Source: Bacteroidota bacterium
Lineage (GTDB): Bacteria > Bacteroidota > Bacteroidia > Bacteroidales > Prolixibacteraceae
Assembly (NCBI GenBank): GCA_023393265.1
Contig: JAEWME010000256.1
Location: 1 to 18,102, forward strand
Direction: 5' to 3'
DNA: 18,102 nt
This document shows, one piece after another, positions 7,452-15,415 of the stretch (position 1 is the first letter of the stretch; every line of letters begins with the position of its first letter). A program made the position numbers and the translations under genes. Below the pieces are notes generated by a model. That model saw only the letters and a program-made list of their open reading frames with translations. It was not told the DNA's origin and ran no database searches.

Positions 7452-10400
7452 ATGAAAAAACTTTTTCTCGTACTGAGTCTTCTATTTTCAGTATCGATCC
7501 TTTTTGCACAAAATGTGATAACCATAAAAGGAAAGGTTACTGATGCAAAGAATGAAACAGTGCCCGGAGCTAGTGTTTTGATCAAAGGCACGATGCAGGG
7601 CACGATTACCGATGCTGACGGACTTTATACCATCGAGGCAGATCCAAAGGCCGTTCTTGTATTCAGTTTTGTCGGCATGCAATCGCAAGAGGTCCCTGTC
7701 GATAACCGGACCACCATCAATGTTCAGCTTAGTGAACAATCTTTCGATGTTGAAGAAGTAGTAGTTGTTGGCTATGGTACCCAAAAGGTCAAGGACATGA
7801 CATCTTCCATCACCACCGTTAAATCTGAGGATTTGGTTAAAACTCCTTCAGGACAAGCTATGCAGGCGCTGCAGGGTAAGGTTGCCGGTCTTCAGGTGGT
7901 GAGTAACGGAGGCCCGGGAAATTCACCGTCAATCCGCGTTCGCGGAGTTGGTTCTTACCCCACTAAAAACGATGGAACTGCAAATAACAATGATGCTCCA
8001 TTGTATGTGGTCGATGGAATGTTTTACGACAACATCGACTTCCTTAATCCTTCCGACATTGAATCTATTTCGGTGCTGAAAGACGCTTCGGCCGCAGCTA
8101 TTTATGGTGTGCGTGCGGCAAACGGCGTTGTACTGATTGAGACCAAATCGGGGAAGGTGAACCAGAAAGCAGAAATCGTTTACGACGGTTATTACGGAAT
8201 GCAGGTTGCCCAAAATGTGCTTAAGATGGCCAATGCTGAGCAATTTACTACCATGGCAATGGAGTCAGGATCGGCTGCTGATGCCAGTTTTATCCTGAAT
8301 GCCATGCAAAAGTATGGTCGGAGCAGGGTCAACCCCAATGTTCCTGATGTAAATACCGACTGGTACAAGGAAATTCTTCGTCCTGCTGCTATTCAAAATC
8401 ATAGCCTGAGCGTATCAGGCGGTAGTCCAAAAGCTTCTTACTCGATTGGAACCAACTTTTTCTCTCAGGAAGGTATTCTGGATATGAAAAACGAATACGA
8501 GCGTTTTAACCTTCGTTCGAAAATCGATTACAAGGCCAATAACTGGTTGTCAATCGGCGGAAACATGATTTTTAGTAACGCATTGAAGTATGGCGAAGAA
8601 GCTGGCGCATGGAACGAAGCTTATTTCGCAGTGCCGATTCTGCCTGTTTATGATGAGTCGAACGCTGCTGCATGGCCCCAAAAGTATGCCAGTGCTCAAG
8701 ACTTGGGTTACCGAAGCGGACAGAACCCGTTCCCTACGATGAAATACAGTAACAATAAGCTGAAAATAAGGAAAGTGTTGGCAAACTTCTATGCAAAAGT
8801 TGATCTTTTGCCTGAAAAATTGTCATTTAAAACCAGTTATAACCATGCTTTTACCTCTCTTGACGAACGCCTGGTTGACCTTCCATATTTTATTGGAAAT
8901 TCTTTTCAACGCAAAGATGCGACAATTGAAAGAAACATGTCGGTTTATTCGGATCAGATATGGGACAACGTGTTGACATACAGTGATAAATTTGATAAGC
9001 ATGGTATTACTGTAATGCTTGGTAGCTCGTACAGAGATGAGGCATATAATAAACTTAGAGCAAAAGCTGTTGATTTCCCGACTAATAAAGAGGAATCCTG
9101 GTATATCGATCAGGCAAAAAATATTATAACAGAAGGTGTTGGTGATGAAGGCACCAGACAATATGGCCTTTCGTACTTCGGGAGATTAGCATATAATTTT
9201 GATGACCGATACCTGCTATACGGAACAATGCGTGCAGATGGCAGTTCAAAATACCAGGAGAAATGGGGTTATTTCCCGACTGTCGGTGCTGGCTGGGTTA
9301 TTTCGGAAGAAGGATTTATGAAAGACGTGGCATTAATCGATTTCCTGAAACTCAGGGCAAGCTGGGGCCGTTTAGGTAATGACAATATCCAGGCAAGCGA
9401 TGGCGCCAATACAACAAAAGTTTATACATGGGCCATTGGTGGTGTACCAGTATCAGGAACAAAAAGTACAAATACTTTTTCGTGGTTAAAATGGGAAGTA
9501 ACAGAGGAAACAAATTTCGGGTTGACTTCCAGGCTATTTAAGAATCGTTTAGCTGTTGATGCTGACTATTTTATTAGGGACACAAAAAATGCTGCAATAC
9601 CTGTATCGATTCCTATGACATCTGACCGTGTACTCAGGAACCGAGGTATCGTTCGAAATCAGGGTATAGAAATTTCTGCTAACTGGAACGCCGAGGTCAC
9701 CAAAGATTTCAGTTACAGTATTGGTGCTAATATTTCGACGCTGAAAAACGAAGTACGCGATCTTTACGGACAACCATATATCGATGGTGGTAGTGCTGAA
9801 TTCCGTCAGCGTTCATATGTTGGAAAACCGCTTATGGCCTTCTTTGGATATGAAGTAGCCGGAGTTTACCAGAACCAGGCCGAAATCGATGCCGATCCGG
9901 CTGCTCCGGTAGGCGCCGTTCCCGGTGATTTCAAATATAAAGATCAGCAAAAACAAGGAGAAGAAGGTTATGGGGTGATTAACGACGACGACCGTGTGGT
10001 GCTTGGATCCTATTTCCCAACTTTCATGTACGGTTTCAATTTCAATATTACATACAAGAACCTGGAACTGTCGGCTAACATGCTTGGACAAACAGGTAAT
10101 AAAATCCTAAACCGCAAACGCGGTGAACTGATTTGGACTGCAGATGGTAACCTGGATGCTGACCTGGCTATTAACCGCTGGCATGGGGAAGGTACTTCAA
10201 ACAAATACCCTTCATCAGCCGGTTTACGTAAAGGATGGAACCAAAAGATGAGTACTTATTTTGTTGAAGATGGTTCGTTCTTTCGCATCCAGAATATTCA
10301 ACTGGCCTACAATATCAGGAACCAGAAATTATTCGGGGCAGATATGCCTGACGCAAGAATCTCGCTGACTGCAGATCGTCCGTTAACCGTATTCAAATAC

Positions 10401-10493
10401 AACGGGTTCAATCCTGAAGTGGCAAATGGGATCGATACACAGACTTATCCAATTCCTGCAGTTTATACAATTGGGCTGAATGTTAAATTTTAA
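7452..10493 (+). CDS. SusC/RagA-type TonB-dependent outer-membrane transporter
   Basis: The 1013-residue protein imports oligosaccharides across the outer membrane using TonB-ExbBD energy, with the SusD-type protein acting as a lid. It has a signal peptide (about residues 1-20, ending ILFAQ), a carboxypeptidase-regulatory-like domain (about 22-95, with GKVTDAKNETVPGASVLIKGT), and a TonB-box-like EEVVVVGYGTQ at 101-111. A plug domain follows at about 115-235, with the SusC hallmarks LQGKVAGLQV, IRVRGVGS, PLYVVDGM and SVLKDASAAAIYGVRAANGV. A long beta-barrel ends in the aromatic-terminated strand YTIGLNVKF. Length is normal for the family. A GTG six bases earlier is in frame, but ATG 7452 places the MKK signal start correctly. 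The SusD-type gene begins 11 bases downstream. The segment around 8780-9560 is visibly poorer in G+C than the two ends. Confidence 0.96.
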   Translation: MKKLFLVLSLLFSVSILFAQNVITIKGKVTDAKNETVPGASVLIKGTMQGTITDADGLYTIEADPKAVLVFSFVGMQSQEVPVDNRTTINVQLSEQSFDVEEVVVVGYGTQKVKDMTSSITTVKSEDLVKTPSGQAMQALQGKVAGLQVVSNGGPGNSPSIRVRGVGSYPTKNDGTANNNDAPLYVVDGMFYDNIDFLNPSDIESISVLKDASAAAIYGVRAANGVVLIETKSGKVNQKAEIVYDGYYGMQVAQNVLKMANAEQFTTMAMESGSAADASFILNAMQKYGRSRVNPNVPDVNTDWYKEILRPAAIQNHSLSVSGGSPKASYSIGTNFFSQEGILDMKNEYERFNLRSKIDYKANNWLSIGGNMIFSNALKYGEEAGAWNEAYFAVPILPVYDESNAAAWPQKYASAQDLGYRSGQNPFPTMKYSNNKLKIRKVLANFYAKVDLLPEKLSFKTSYNHAFTSLDERLVDLPYFIGNSFQRKDATIERNMSVYSDQIWDNVLTYSDKFDKHGITVMLGSSYRDEAYNKLRAKAVDFPTNKEESWYIDQAKNIITEGVGDEGTRQYGLSYFGRLAYNFDDRYLLYGTMRADGSSKYQEKWGYFPTVGAGWVISEEGFMKDVALIDFLKLRASWGRLGNDNIQASDGANTTKVYTWAIGGVPVSGTKSTNTFSWLKWEVTEETNFGLTSRLFKNRLAVDADYFIRDTKNAAIPVSIPMTSDRVLRNRGIVRNQGIEISANWNAEVTKDFSYSIGANISTLKNEVRDLYGQPYIDGGSAEFRQRSYVGKPLMAFFGYEVAGVYQNQAEIDADPAAPVGAVPGDFKYKDQQKQGEEGYGVINDDDRVVLGSYFPTFMYGFNFNITYKNLELSANMLGQTGNKILNRKRGELIWTADGNLDADLAINRWHGEGTSNKYPSSAGLRKGWNQKMSTYFVEDGSFFRIQNIQLAYNIRNQKLFGADMPDARISLTADRPLTVFKYNGFNPEVANGIDTQTYPIPAVYTIGLNVKF

Positions 10494-10504
10494 TTCTTAA
10501 ACTC

Positions 10505-12037
10505 ATGAAATTATTAAATAAATCTGTCAAGCTCATTTTATGTGTAGTTGCCATTTCGGTAGTTACCTCGTGCAATGACATGCTCAATGAACCGGCTGAA
10601 AATACCACATATACCGAAGGAATAGACTATAGTATCTCAGGAGACATGATACGTCCTTTGATCGGTGTTTATTATGACTTTAATAATCTTGGATGGGAAA
10701 ATTTTCCTTTAATCTCAGTTCGTGGTGATGATGTGAATGCGGGAGGATTAGGAGATCAGCAAGACTTCGCTGAAACCGACAAATTTAACTATAACAAGGA
10801 CTACTGGATGTATAATTCAGTATGGCAAAATTATTACAGCGATATTTTCTCAGCACATTCGGCCATGGAGCAAATTGATCTCTACAAAAAAGCTGGAGCG
10901 GATGCTGAACTGGCCGATCAGTATATAGCTGAAGTAAAAACGATAAGAGCCTGGTGGTTATTCACCTTGTCTCGGGTATGGGGTAAAATATTTATCCCTG
11001 CCAGTTCCGATCCTTCAGAAATTTTGGTTGGTAAACTTTCAACCAAGGACGAAGTGATGCAGCATATTTCTGATCAGATGGACGAGGCCATTGCGCATCT
11101 TCCGGCTGTTCATCCGAACCAAAGAACGGATATTAAAGGTGGTGTGACCAAATATACGGCATTGGCGATCAAAGCACTTGCAAACCTTGAACTGAAAAAT
11201 TATCAGGCCGTGGCAGATGCAACTTCGCAGATCATTTCTTCAGGAAAATTCTCTCTCGAATCTGATTTTTATGAACTTTTTAAGATCAAAGGAAAACTGA
11301 ACAATGAGAACGTACTTGAAATGCAGTACTCTGATCTTGGCCTTGGTTCCGGCGACAATTATTCTTATCTGTTTGCTTTCTTCGGGCCTCAGGGATGGAC
11401 CCCGAAAGTTACCGGAGCTGGCGATGGATGGGGATTCTGGGAACCAAGCCTGAAATATGTGAAGTTTATGCTCGATCGTGGTGAAACGGTTCGCCTCGAA
11501 ACCAGTGTGTTGTTTACCAATCGTGGTATTGCCGAACTTGAAAAAGATCCGAAATATGCAGCGTTGCCATCGTGGATTTCAAATACCACTCGTTCTGGAG
11601 ATGTAATTAACGACTTTGCCCGCGAAATATTTGTTTCAGGAAAGCATTATCTGCCTTCAGTTGAACTAACACCAGGTCGTACTGATTACGGAACCAATAA
11701 AGGGTTTACCTGTATTCGTTATGCCGAGATTTTACTGATGCACGCCGAAGCCCTCACCCAGGGAGCTAACAGCAGTGCAATGAGCGCCGACGATGCTGTG
11801 AATGCAGTGAGATCAAGAGCAGGATTGAACCCAATTTCAGGCGTTACCAATGCACAGGTAATGGACGAAAAATTTGCCGAGCTGGCAATGGAATGGGGAA
11901 CCCGTTTCTACGACATGGTTCGCTTAGGAAAATATAGCGAACTGAGCTATGAAGGAAGGACTTTTGACGAAAGCAAAATCTTCCTGCCTTATCCGCAAGC
12001 GCAGGTTGACCAATTACCTATACTTAAGCAACAATAA
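10505..12037 (+). CDS. SusD/RagB-type glycan-binding outer-membrane lipoprotein
   Basis: This is a 510-residue lipoprotein with the lipobox VTSC (Cys23), expected on the outer face of the outer membrane in complex with the SusC protein encoded just before it. SusD proteins are tetratricopeptide-like helical proteins that close over the transporter and bind the glycan. Supporting motifs are TIRAWWLFTLSRVWG in the N-terminal helical part (about residues 145-160), KYTALAIKALANLELKNY in the next repeat, and the C-terminal signature CIRYAEILLMHAEAL followed by VNAVRSRAGL and EWGTRFYDMVRLGKY. Length and order are normal for the family. The short 11-base gap to the SusC gene indicates co-transcription. 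The ligand cannot be read from the sequence; the nearby enzymes suggest a beta-glucan. Confidence 0.95.
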   Translation: MKLLNKSVKLILCVVAISVVTSCNDMLNEPAENTTYTEGIDYSISGDMIRPLIGVYYDFNNLGWENFPLISVRGDDVNAGGLGDQQDFAETDKFNYNKDYWMYNSVWQNYYSDIFSAHSAMEQIDLYKKAGADAELADQYIAEVKTIRAWWLFTLSRVWGKIFIPASSDPSEILVGKLSTKDEVMQHISDQMDEAIAHLPAVHPNQRTDIKGGVTKYTALAIKALANLELKNYQAVADATSQIISSGKFSLESDFYELFKIKGKLNNENVLEMQYSDLGLGSGDNYSYLFAFFGPQGWTPKVTGAGDGWGFWEPSLKYVKFMLDRGETVRLETSVLFTNRGIAELEKDPKYAALPSWISNTTRSGDVINDFAREIFVSGKHYLPSVELTPGRTDYGTNKGFTCIRYAEILLMHAEALTQGANSSAMSADDAVNAVRSRAGLNPISGVTNAQVMDEKFAELAMEWGTRFYDMVRLGKYSELSYEGRTFDESKIFLPYPQAQVDQLPILKQQ

Positions 12038-12066
12038 TGCTAACTGACCATTAAAAGTTTTTTGCT

Positions 12067-13806
12067 ATGAAAAGAATGAAATATATCCTGTCACTCATAC
12101 TGGTTGCCGTTTTCCTTTCGGCTTGTAACGAAGGAATTGACTCCATTTCGCGTGTCGATCCGGGGCCGGATGCTTCGGCGCCCGTGGTAACAATCAAATA
12201 TCCGGTTGAAGGTACCTCTATTCAGGTGCCAGAACTGGTTGCCTCCATCAATATTCAGTTCGAAGCTACCGATGACATCGAACTTGGTTCAGTAAAAATT
12301 ATTTTGGACGGAACAGAACTGAAGTCTTATAATGAATTCAAGGACTATCGCAGGGCATTGGTTCAGTATCAGTACGACAATGTTACCAGCGGGTCGCACA
12401 CCCTGGTTGTAAGAGCTACTGACAAAGAAGGTAAAACGACCGATGCAACCGTTAATTTCGAGAAAAAACCGCCATACACGCCAGTCTATGCCGGCGAAAC
12501 GTTCTACATGCCTTTTGATGGCGACTATGTTGAAAAGATCAGTTTTAAATCAGCGACTGTCGTTGGTAGTCCGGGATTTGCAGGAACTGCCCTGAAAGGA
12601 CTGAATGCCTATGCGGGTGCTACCGATTCGTACCTTTCATTCCCGCTTGCGGGTCTGAACAGTTCTGAATTTACGGCTGAATTCTGGTATAAGGTGAATG
12701 CCACACCTGACCGTGCCGGTATTATTTCAATCAGTCCGACGGGAGATAGCAGAAACAGTGGTTTACGTTTCTTCCGCGAGGGGAATGCTACATCTCAGCA
12801 GTTTAAACTGAACATGGGAACAGGAGCCGGCGAAACCTGGAACGACGGGGGAAGTGTGGCCATTCCGGCAGACGGATGGATTCACTTAGCTTTCACCGTT
12901 TCATCAACCGAGTGTACGGTCTACATCAACGGAGCTGCTGTTCGGACAGCGGCAACTACGCCAATCGACTGGACAGGTTGCGATGCCATTTCCATTGCTT
13001 CGGGAGCGCCAAACTTTATTTATTGGGATCACAAATCTGATTTGAGTGATTACGATGAGATGAGGTTCTTTAACCGCGCTTTGACTGCCGAGGAAATCCA
13101 AAATATTATTCAGAATGATTCTCCTTATGTGCCTAAATACAATGGCGAAGTATTCTATATGCCGTTTGAAGGTAACTACAAGGAAAAGAACTCGAACATC
13201 AATGCAACTGAGGTTGGTACTCCCGGTTTCGAAACAGGTAAAGTTGGGCAAGCCTATGCCGGAGCTGCCGATTCTTACCTTACTTTCCCGACAACAGAGC
13301 TTGTTAAATCCAATGAACTGAGCGCTGTCTTTTGGATGAAAGTGAATGCTTCGCCCGACCGCGCTGGTATTTTGGTGATGGGGCCTGAAGATACTGCAAA
13401 TGCTGGTTTCCCCGATGTTCAGAATAAACGCACCAACGGGTTCAGGTTCTTCCGCGAAGGAAGCGCCACCTCCCAGCAGCTTAAGGTTAATGTTGGTCTG
13501 GGCGCATCCGAAAGCTGGAACGACGGCGGTCTTGTTGATCCGACAACCGGCGATTGGGTTCACGTGGCATTCGTCATTTCAGGAACGAAAAGCAGTATTT
13601 ACATCAATGGTGAATTGGCTCGCGAGGCTACCTATACCGGAGGCATCGACTGGACTGGCTGCGACTTGTTGCAAATCATGTCAGGAGCTCCCCGATTTAC
13701 CGAATGGAACCATTTCTCTGACCAAAGTTTGATGGACGAGTTGCGCATTTTCAATCGTGCTCTTTCGCAGGACGAAATCAAAACCATCATGGACAACGAA
13801 AAATAA
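12067..13806 (+). CDS. Surface lipoprotein with Ig-like domain and two tandem LamG domains (probable glycan-binding protein)
   Basis: This is a 579-residue lipoprotein (lipobox LSAC, Cys20). Residues about 38-135 look like a bacterial Ig-like domain (APVVTIKYPVEGT, SHTLVVRATDKEGKTTDATV). Two concanavalin-A/LamG-like jelly-roll domains follow, at about 141-345 and 355-578. They are clear copies of each other: ETFYMPFDGDY / EVFYMPFEGNY, ATPDRAGI / ASPDRAGI, RFFREGNATSQQ / RFFREGSATSQQ, ETWNDGG / ESWNDGG, IDWTGCD / IDWTGCD and FNRALTAEEI / FNRALSQDEI. Its place, 29 bases after the SusD-type gene, is where PULs encode surface glycan-binding proteins of SusE/SusF type. Binding to the same glucan is inferred. 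A catalytic role is not excluded, since the jelly-roll fold is shared with some glucanases, but no EXDXXE-type motif is seen. A terminator downstream closes this transcript. Confidence 0.87.
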   Translation: MKRMKYILSLILVAVFLSACNEGIDSISRVDPGPDASAPVVTIKYPVEGTSIQVPELVASINIQFEATDDIELGSVKIILDGTELKSYNEFKDYRRALVQYQYDNVTSGSHTLVVRATDKEGKTTDATVNFEKKPPYTPVYAGETFYMPFDGDYVEKISFKSATVVGSPGFAGTALKGLNAYAGATDSYLSFPLAGLNSSEFTAEFWYKVNATPDRAGIISISPTGDSRNSGLRFFREGNATSQQFKLNMGTGAGETWNDGGSVAIPADGWIHLAFTVSSTECTVYINGAAVRTAATTPIDWTGCDAISIASGAPNFIYWDHKSDLSDYDEMRFFNRALTAEEIQNIIQNDSPYVPKYNGEVFYMPFEGNYKEKNSNINATEVGTPGFETGKVGQAYAGAADSYLTFPTTELVKSNELSAVFWMKVNASPDRAGILVMGPEDTANAGFPDVQNKRTNGFRFFREGSATSQQLKVNVGLGASESWNDGGLVDPTTGDWVHVAFVISGTKSSIYINGELAREATYTGGIDWTGCDLLQIMSGAPRFTEWNHFSDQSLMDELRIFNRALSQDEIKTIMDNEK

Positions 13807-13874
13807 TCCGAAAAGGAATAAATACACATATACCGGAGGATTTAAGACTAGTTTAGTTTGATTAAGGTTAAAAG

Positions 13875-13908
13875 AAAGGCTGCCCCGGTGAAAATCGGGC
13901 AGCCTTTT
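13875..13908 (+). terminator. Rho-independent terminator after the LamG lipoprotein gene
   Basis: The 11-base stem AAAGGCTGCCC (13875-13885) pairs perfectly with 13897-13907 around an 11-base loop, and the right arm runs into TTTT. It lies 69 bases after the stop at 13806 and divides the PUL into a binding/transport transcript and an enzyme transcript, unless read-through occurs. Confidence 0.88.
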
Positions 13909-13940
13909 CTAATCTATGTGAGGAAAATCCTGCCGCTTTT

Positions 13941-13970
13941 TTTGAAATCTTTCCGGATTTCGGCATTTTG
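13941..13970 (+). promoter_or_regulatory. Weak candidate promoter for the GH144 - GH3 gene cluster
   Basis: TTTG at 13941-13944 is followed after 18 bases by GCATTTTG at 13963-13970, which keeps only the TTTG half of the Bacteroidota -7 box. Initiation near 13977 would leave about 29 bases before ATG 14006. A promoter is expected here because of the terminator at 13875-13908, but the match is poor. A 27-codon-upstream TTG-initiated frame through this gap (13858-14124) is not a credible gene. Confidence 0.22.
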
Positions 13971-14005
13971 CACTACCAACGTAATCCGGGCTAAAACACA
14001 ATCTG

Positions 14006-15364
14006 ATGAGAAGAACACTCCAGCTTTTGATAATCGGAATGGTTATCGTGACAGGATTTTTGTCGTGTTCCGGAAAGAAGGCCAAACCGACAAGCAGTGT
14101 CTCAGCCGTTACCGAACTTTCTGATGACTCGTTGCTGACATTGATTCAGCACAGAACTTTTGAGTATTTCTGGGATGGCGCTGAGCCTGCTTCGGGAATG
14201 GCACGCGAACGGTTTCATGTCGACAATGTCTATCCTGAAAACGACAAAAACGTGGTAACAACCGGCGGTTCCGGATTTGGAATAATGGCCATTATTGTTG
14301 GCATGGATCGTGGCTTCATCACACGTGAAGCCGGAGTTCAGCGATTAACCCAAATTGCTTCTTTTCTTGAAAAGGCCGACCGTTTTCACGGAGCCTGGCC
14401 TCACTGGCTTTATGGCGAAACCGGAAAGGTGAAGCCGTTTGGAACAAAAGATAATGGTGGCGATATTGTTGAAACAGCATATCTGGTTCAGGGATTGATC
14501 TGCGCAAAAAACTACATGGACGCCTCTGTTCCGGCAGAAAAAGAACTGGCCGATAAATTGGATCAACTGTGGCGTGGTGTAGAATGGAGCTGGTATCAAA
14601 ACGGGAAGCCCGCACTTTACTGGCACTGGTCGCCCGAATATCAATGGGAGATGAATTTTGCCATTCAGGGTTATAATGAATGCCTTATTGCTTACGTGCT
14701 TGGAGCAAGTTCTCCAACCTGGCCACTTTCTCCTGAAGCCTATCACCAGTGCTGGGCCCGAAATGGTGCCATCAATGGCGAAACAACCAAATATGGATAC
14801 ACGCTGAAACTGAAACACAACGGCGCCGAAGAATATGGTGGTCCGATTTTCTGGGCACATTATTCTTATCTTGGACTCGATCCGCGACATCTGAAAGATC
14901 AATATGCCAATTACTGGGACGAAAATCGCAACCAGGTGATGATCGATTATTCGTATTGCGTCGAAAACCCTAAAAAATTTAAAGGCTACGGGCCCGACTG
15001 CTGGGGTTTGACAGCCAGCTATTCCGTCAATGGTTACAGCGCGCACATGCCATCGAACGATTTGGGTGTGATCTCGCCAACGGCAGCACTTGCGTCTTTC
15101 CCATATTGCCCCGAACAAAGTATGCGGGCTGCAAAATATTTCTACGAAAATTTGGGCGATAAACTGCTGGGCCCTTATGGTTTTTACGATGCTTTCAGCG
15201 AAACTGAAAACTGGTTTCCGCAGCATTACCTGGCAATCGATCAGGGCCCTATTGTTATTATGATCGAAAACTATCGCAGTGGCTTACTCTGGAAATTATT
15301 CATGCAGGAGGAAAGCGTTCAGAATGGGTTGAAAAAACTAAGTTTTACTTTTTCTCCTGAATAA
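14006..15364 (+). CDS. GH144-type glycoside hydrolase lipoprotein (probable endo-beta-1,2-glucanase, glycoamylase-like fold)
   Basis: This is a 452-residue lipoprotein (FLSC, Cys21) with a single (alpha/alpha)6-barrel domain at about residues 40-448, matching the Pfam glycoamylase-like family used for GH144. GH144 enzymes cut beta-1,2-glucan to sophoro-oligosaccharides. The motifs in order are FEYFWDGAEPASGMARER, TTGGSGFGIMAIIVG, HGAWPHWLYGETGK, DNGGDIVETAYL, GYNECLIAYVLGASSPTWPL, CWGLTAS, GYSAHMPSNDLGVISPTAAL and YLAIDQGPIVIMIENYRSG. Asp149, Asp153, Glu156 and Glu225 have the same mutual spacing as the four acidic residues I recall as important in the Chitinophaga arvensicola enzyme (Asp135, Asp139, Glu142, Glu211); that numbering is from memory. 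The next gene, a divergent relative, starts 51 bases on, and a GH3 gene follows. The family is sure; beta-1,2 specificity, and endo versus exo action, are inferred. Confidence 0.88.
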   Translation: MRRTLQLLIIGMVIVTGFLSCSGKKAKPTSSVSAVTELSDDSLLTLIQHRTFEYFWDGAEPASGMARERFHVDNVYPENDKNVVTTGGSGFGIMAIIVGMDRGFITREAGVQRLTQIASFLEKADRFHGAWPHWLYGETGKVKPFGTKDNGGDIVETAYLVQGLICAKNYMDASVPAEKELADKLDQLWRGVEWSWYQNGKPALYWHWSPEYQWEMNFAIQGYNECLIAYVLGASSPTWPLSPEAYHQCWARNGAINGETTKYGYTLKLKHNGAEEYGGPIFWAHYSYLGLDPRHLKDQYANYWDENRNQVMIDYSYCVENPKKFKGYGPDCWGLTASYSVNGYSAHMPSNDLGVISPTAALASFPYCPEQSMRAAKYFYENLGDKLLGPYGFYDAFSETENWFPQHYLAIDQGPIVIMIENYRSGLLWKLFMQEESVQNGLKKLSFTFSPE

Positions 15365-15415
15365 AATATCAGGAGTCAGGAAGAAGCATTCATAAAAACA
15401 AGAAAGAAACGATCG

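Noticed and set aside
12904..13563. Minus-strand frame of 219 codons across the LamG domains
   Set aside because: It is a shadow of a gene whose repeated domain structure is clear on the plus strand.
13858..14124. TTG-initiated plus-strand frame of 88 codons between the LamG and GH144 genes
   Set aside because: It runs through the terminator hairpin and overlaps the start of the GH144 gene in another frame; it begins at a weak codon and shows no domain.
14345..15226. Minus-strand frame of 293 codons inside the GH144-type gene
   Set aside because: The plus strand encodes conserved catalytic motifs throughout this stretch; the antisense protein has no recognisable domain.
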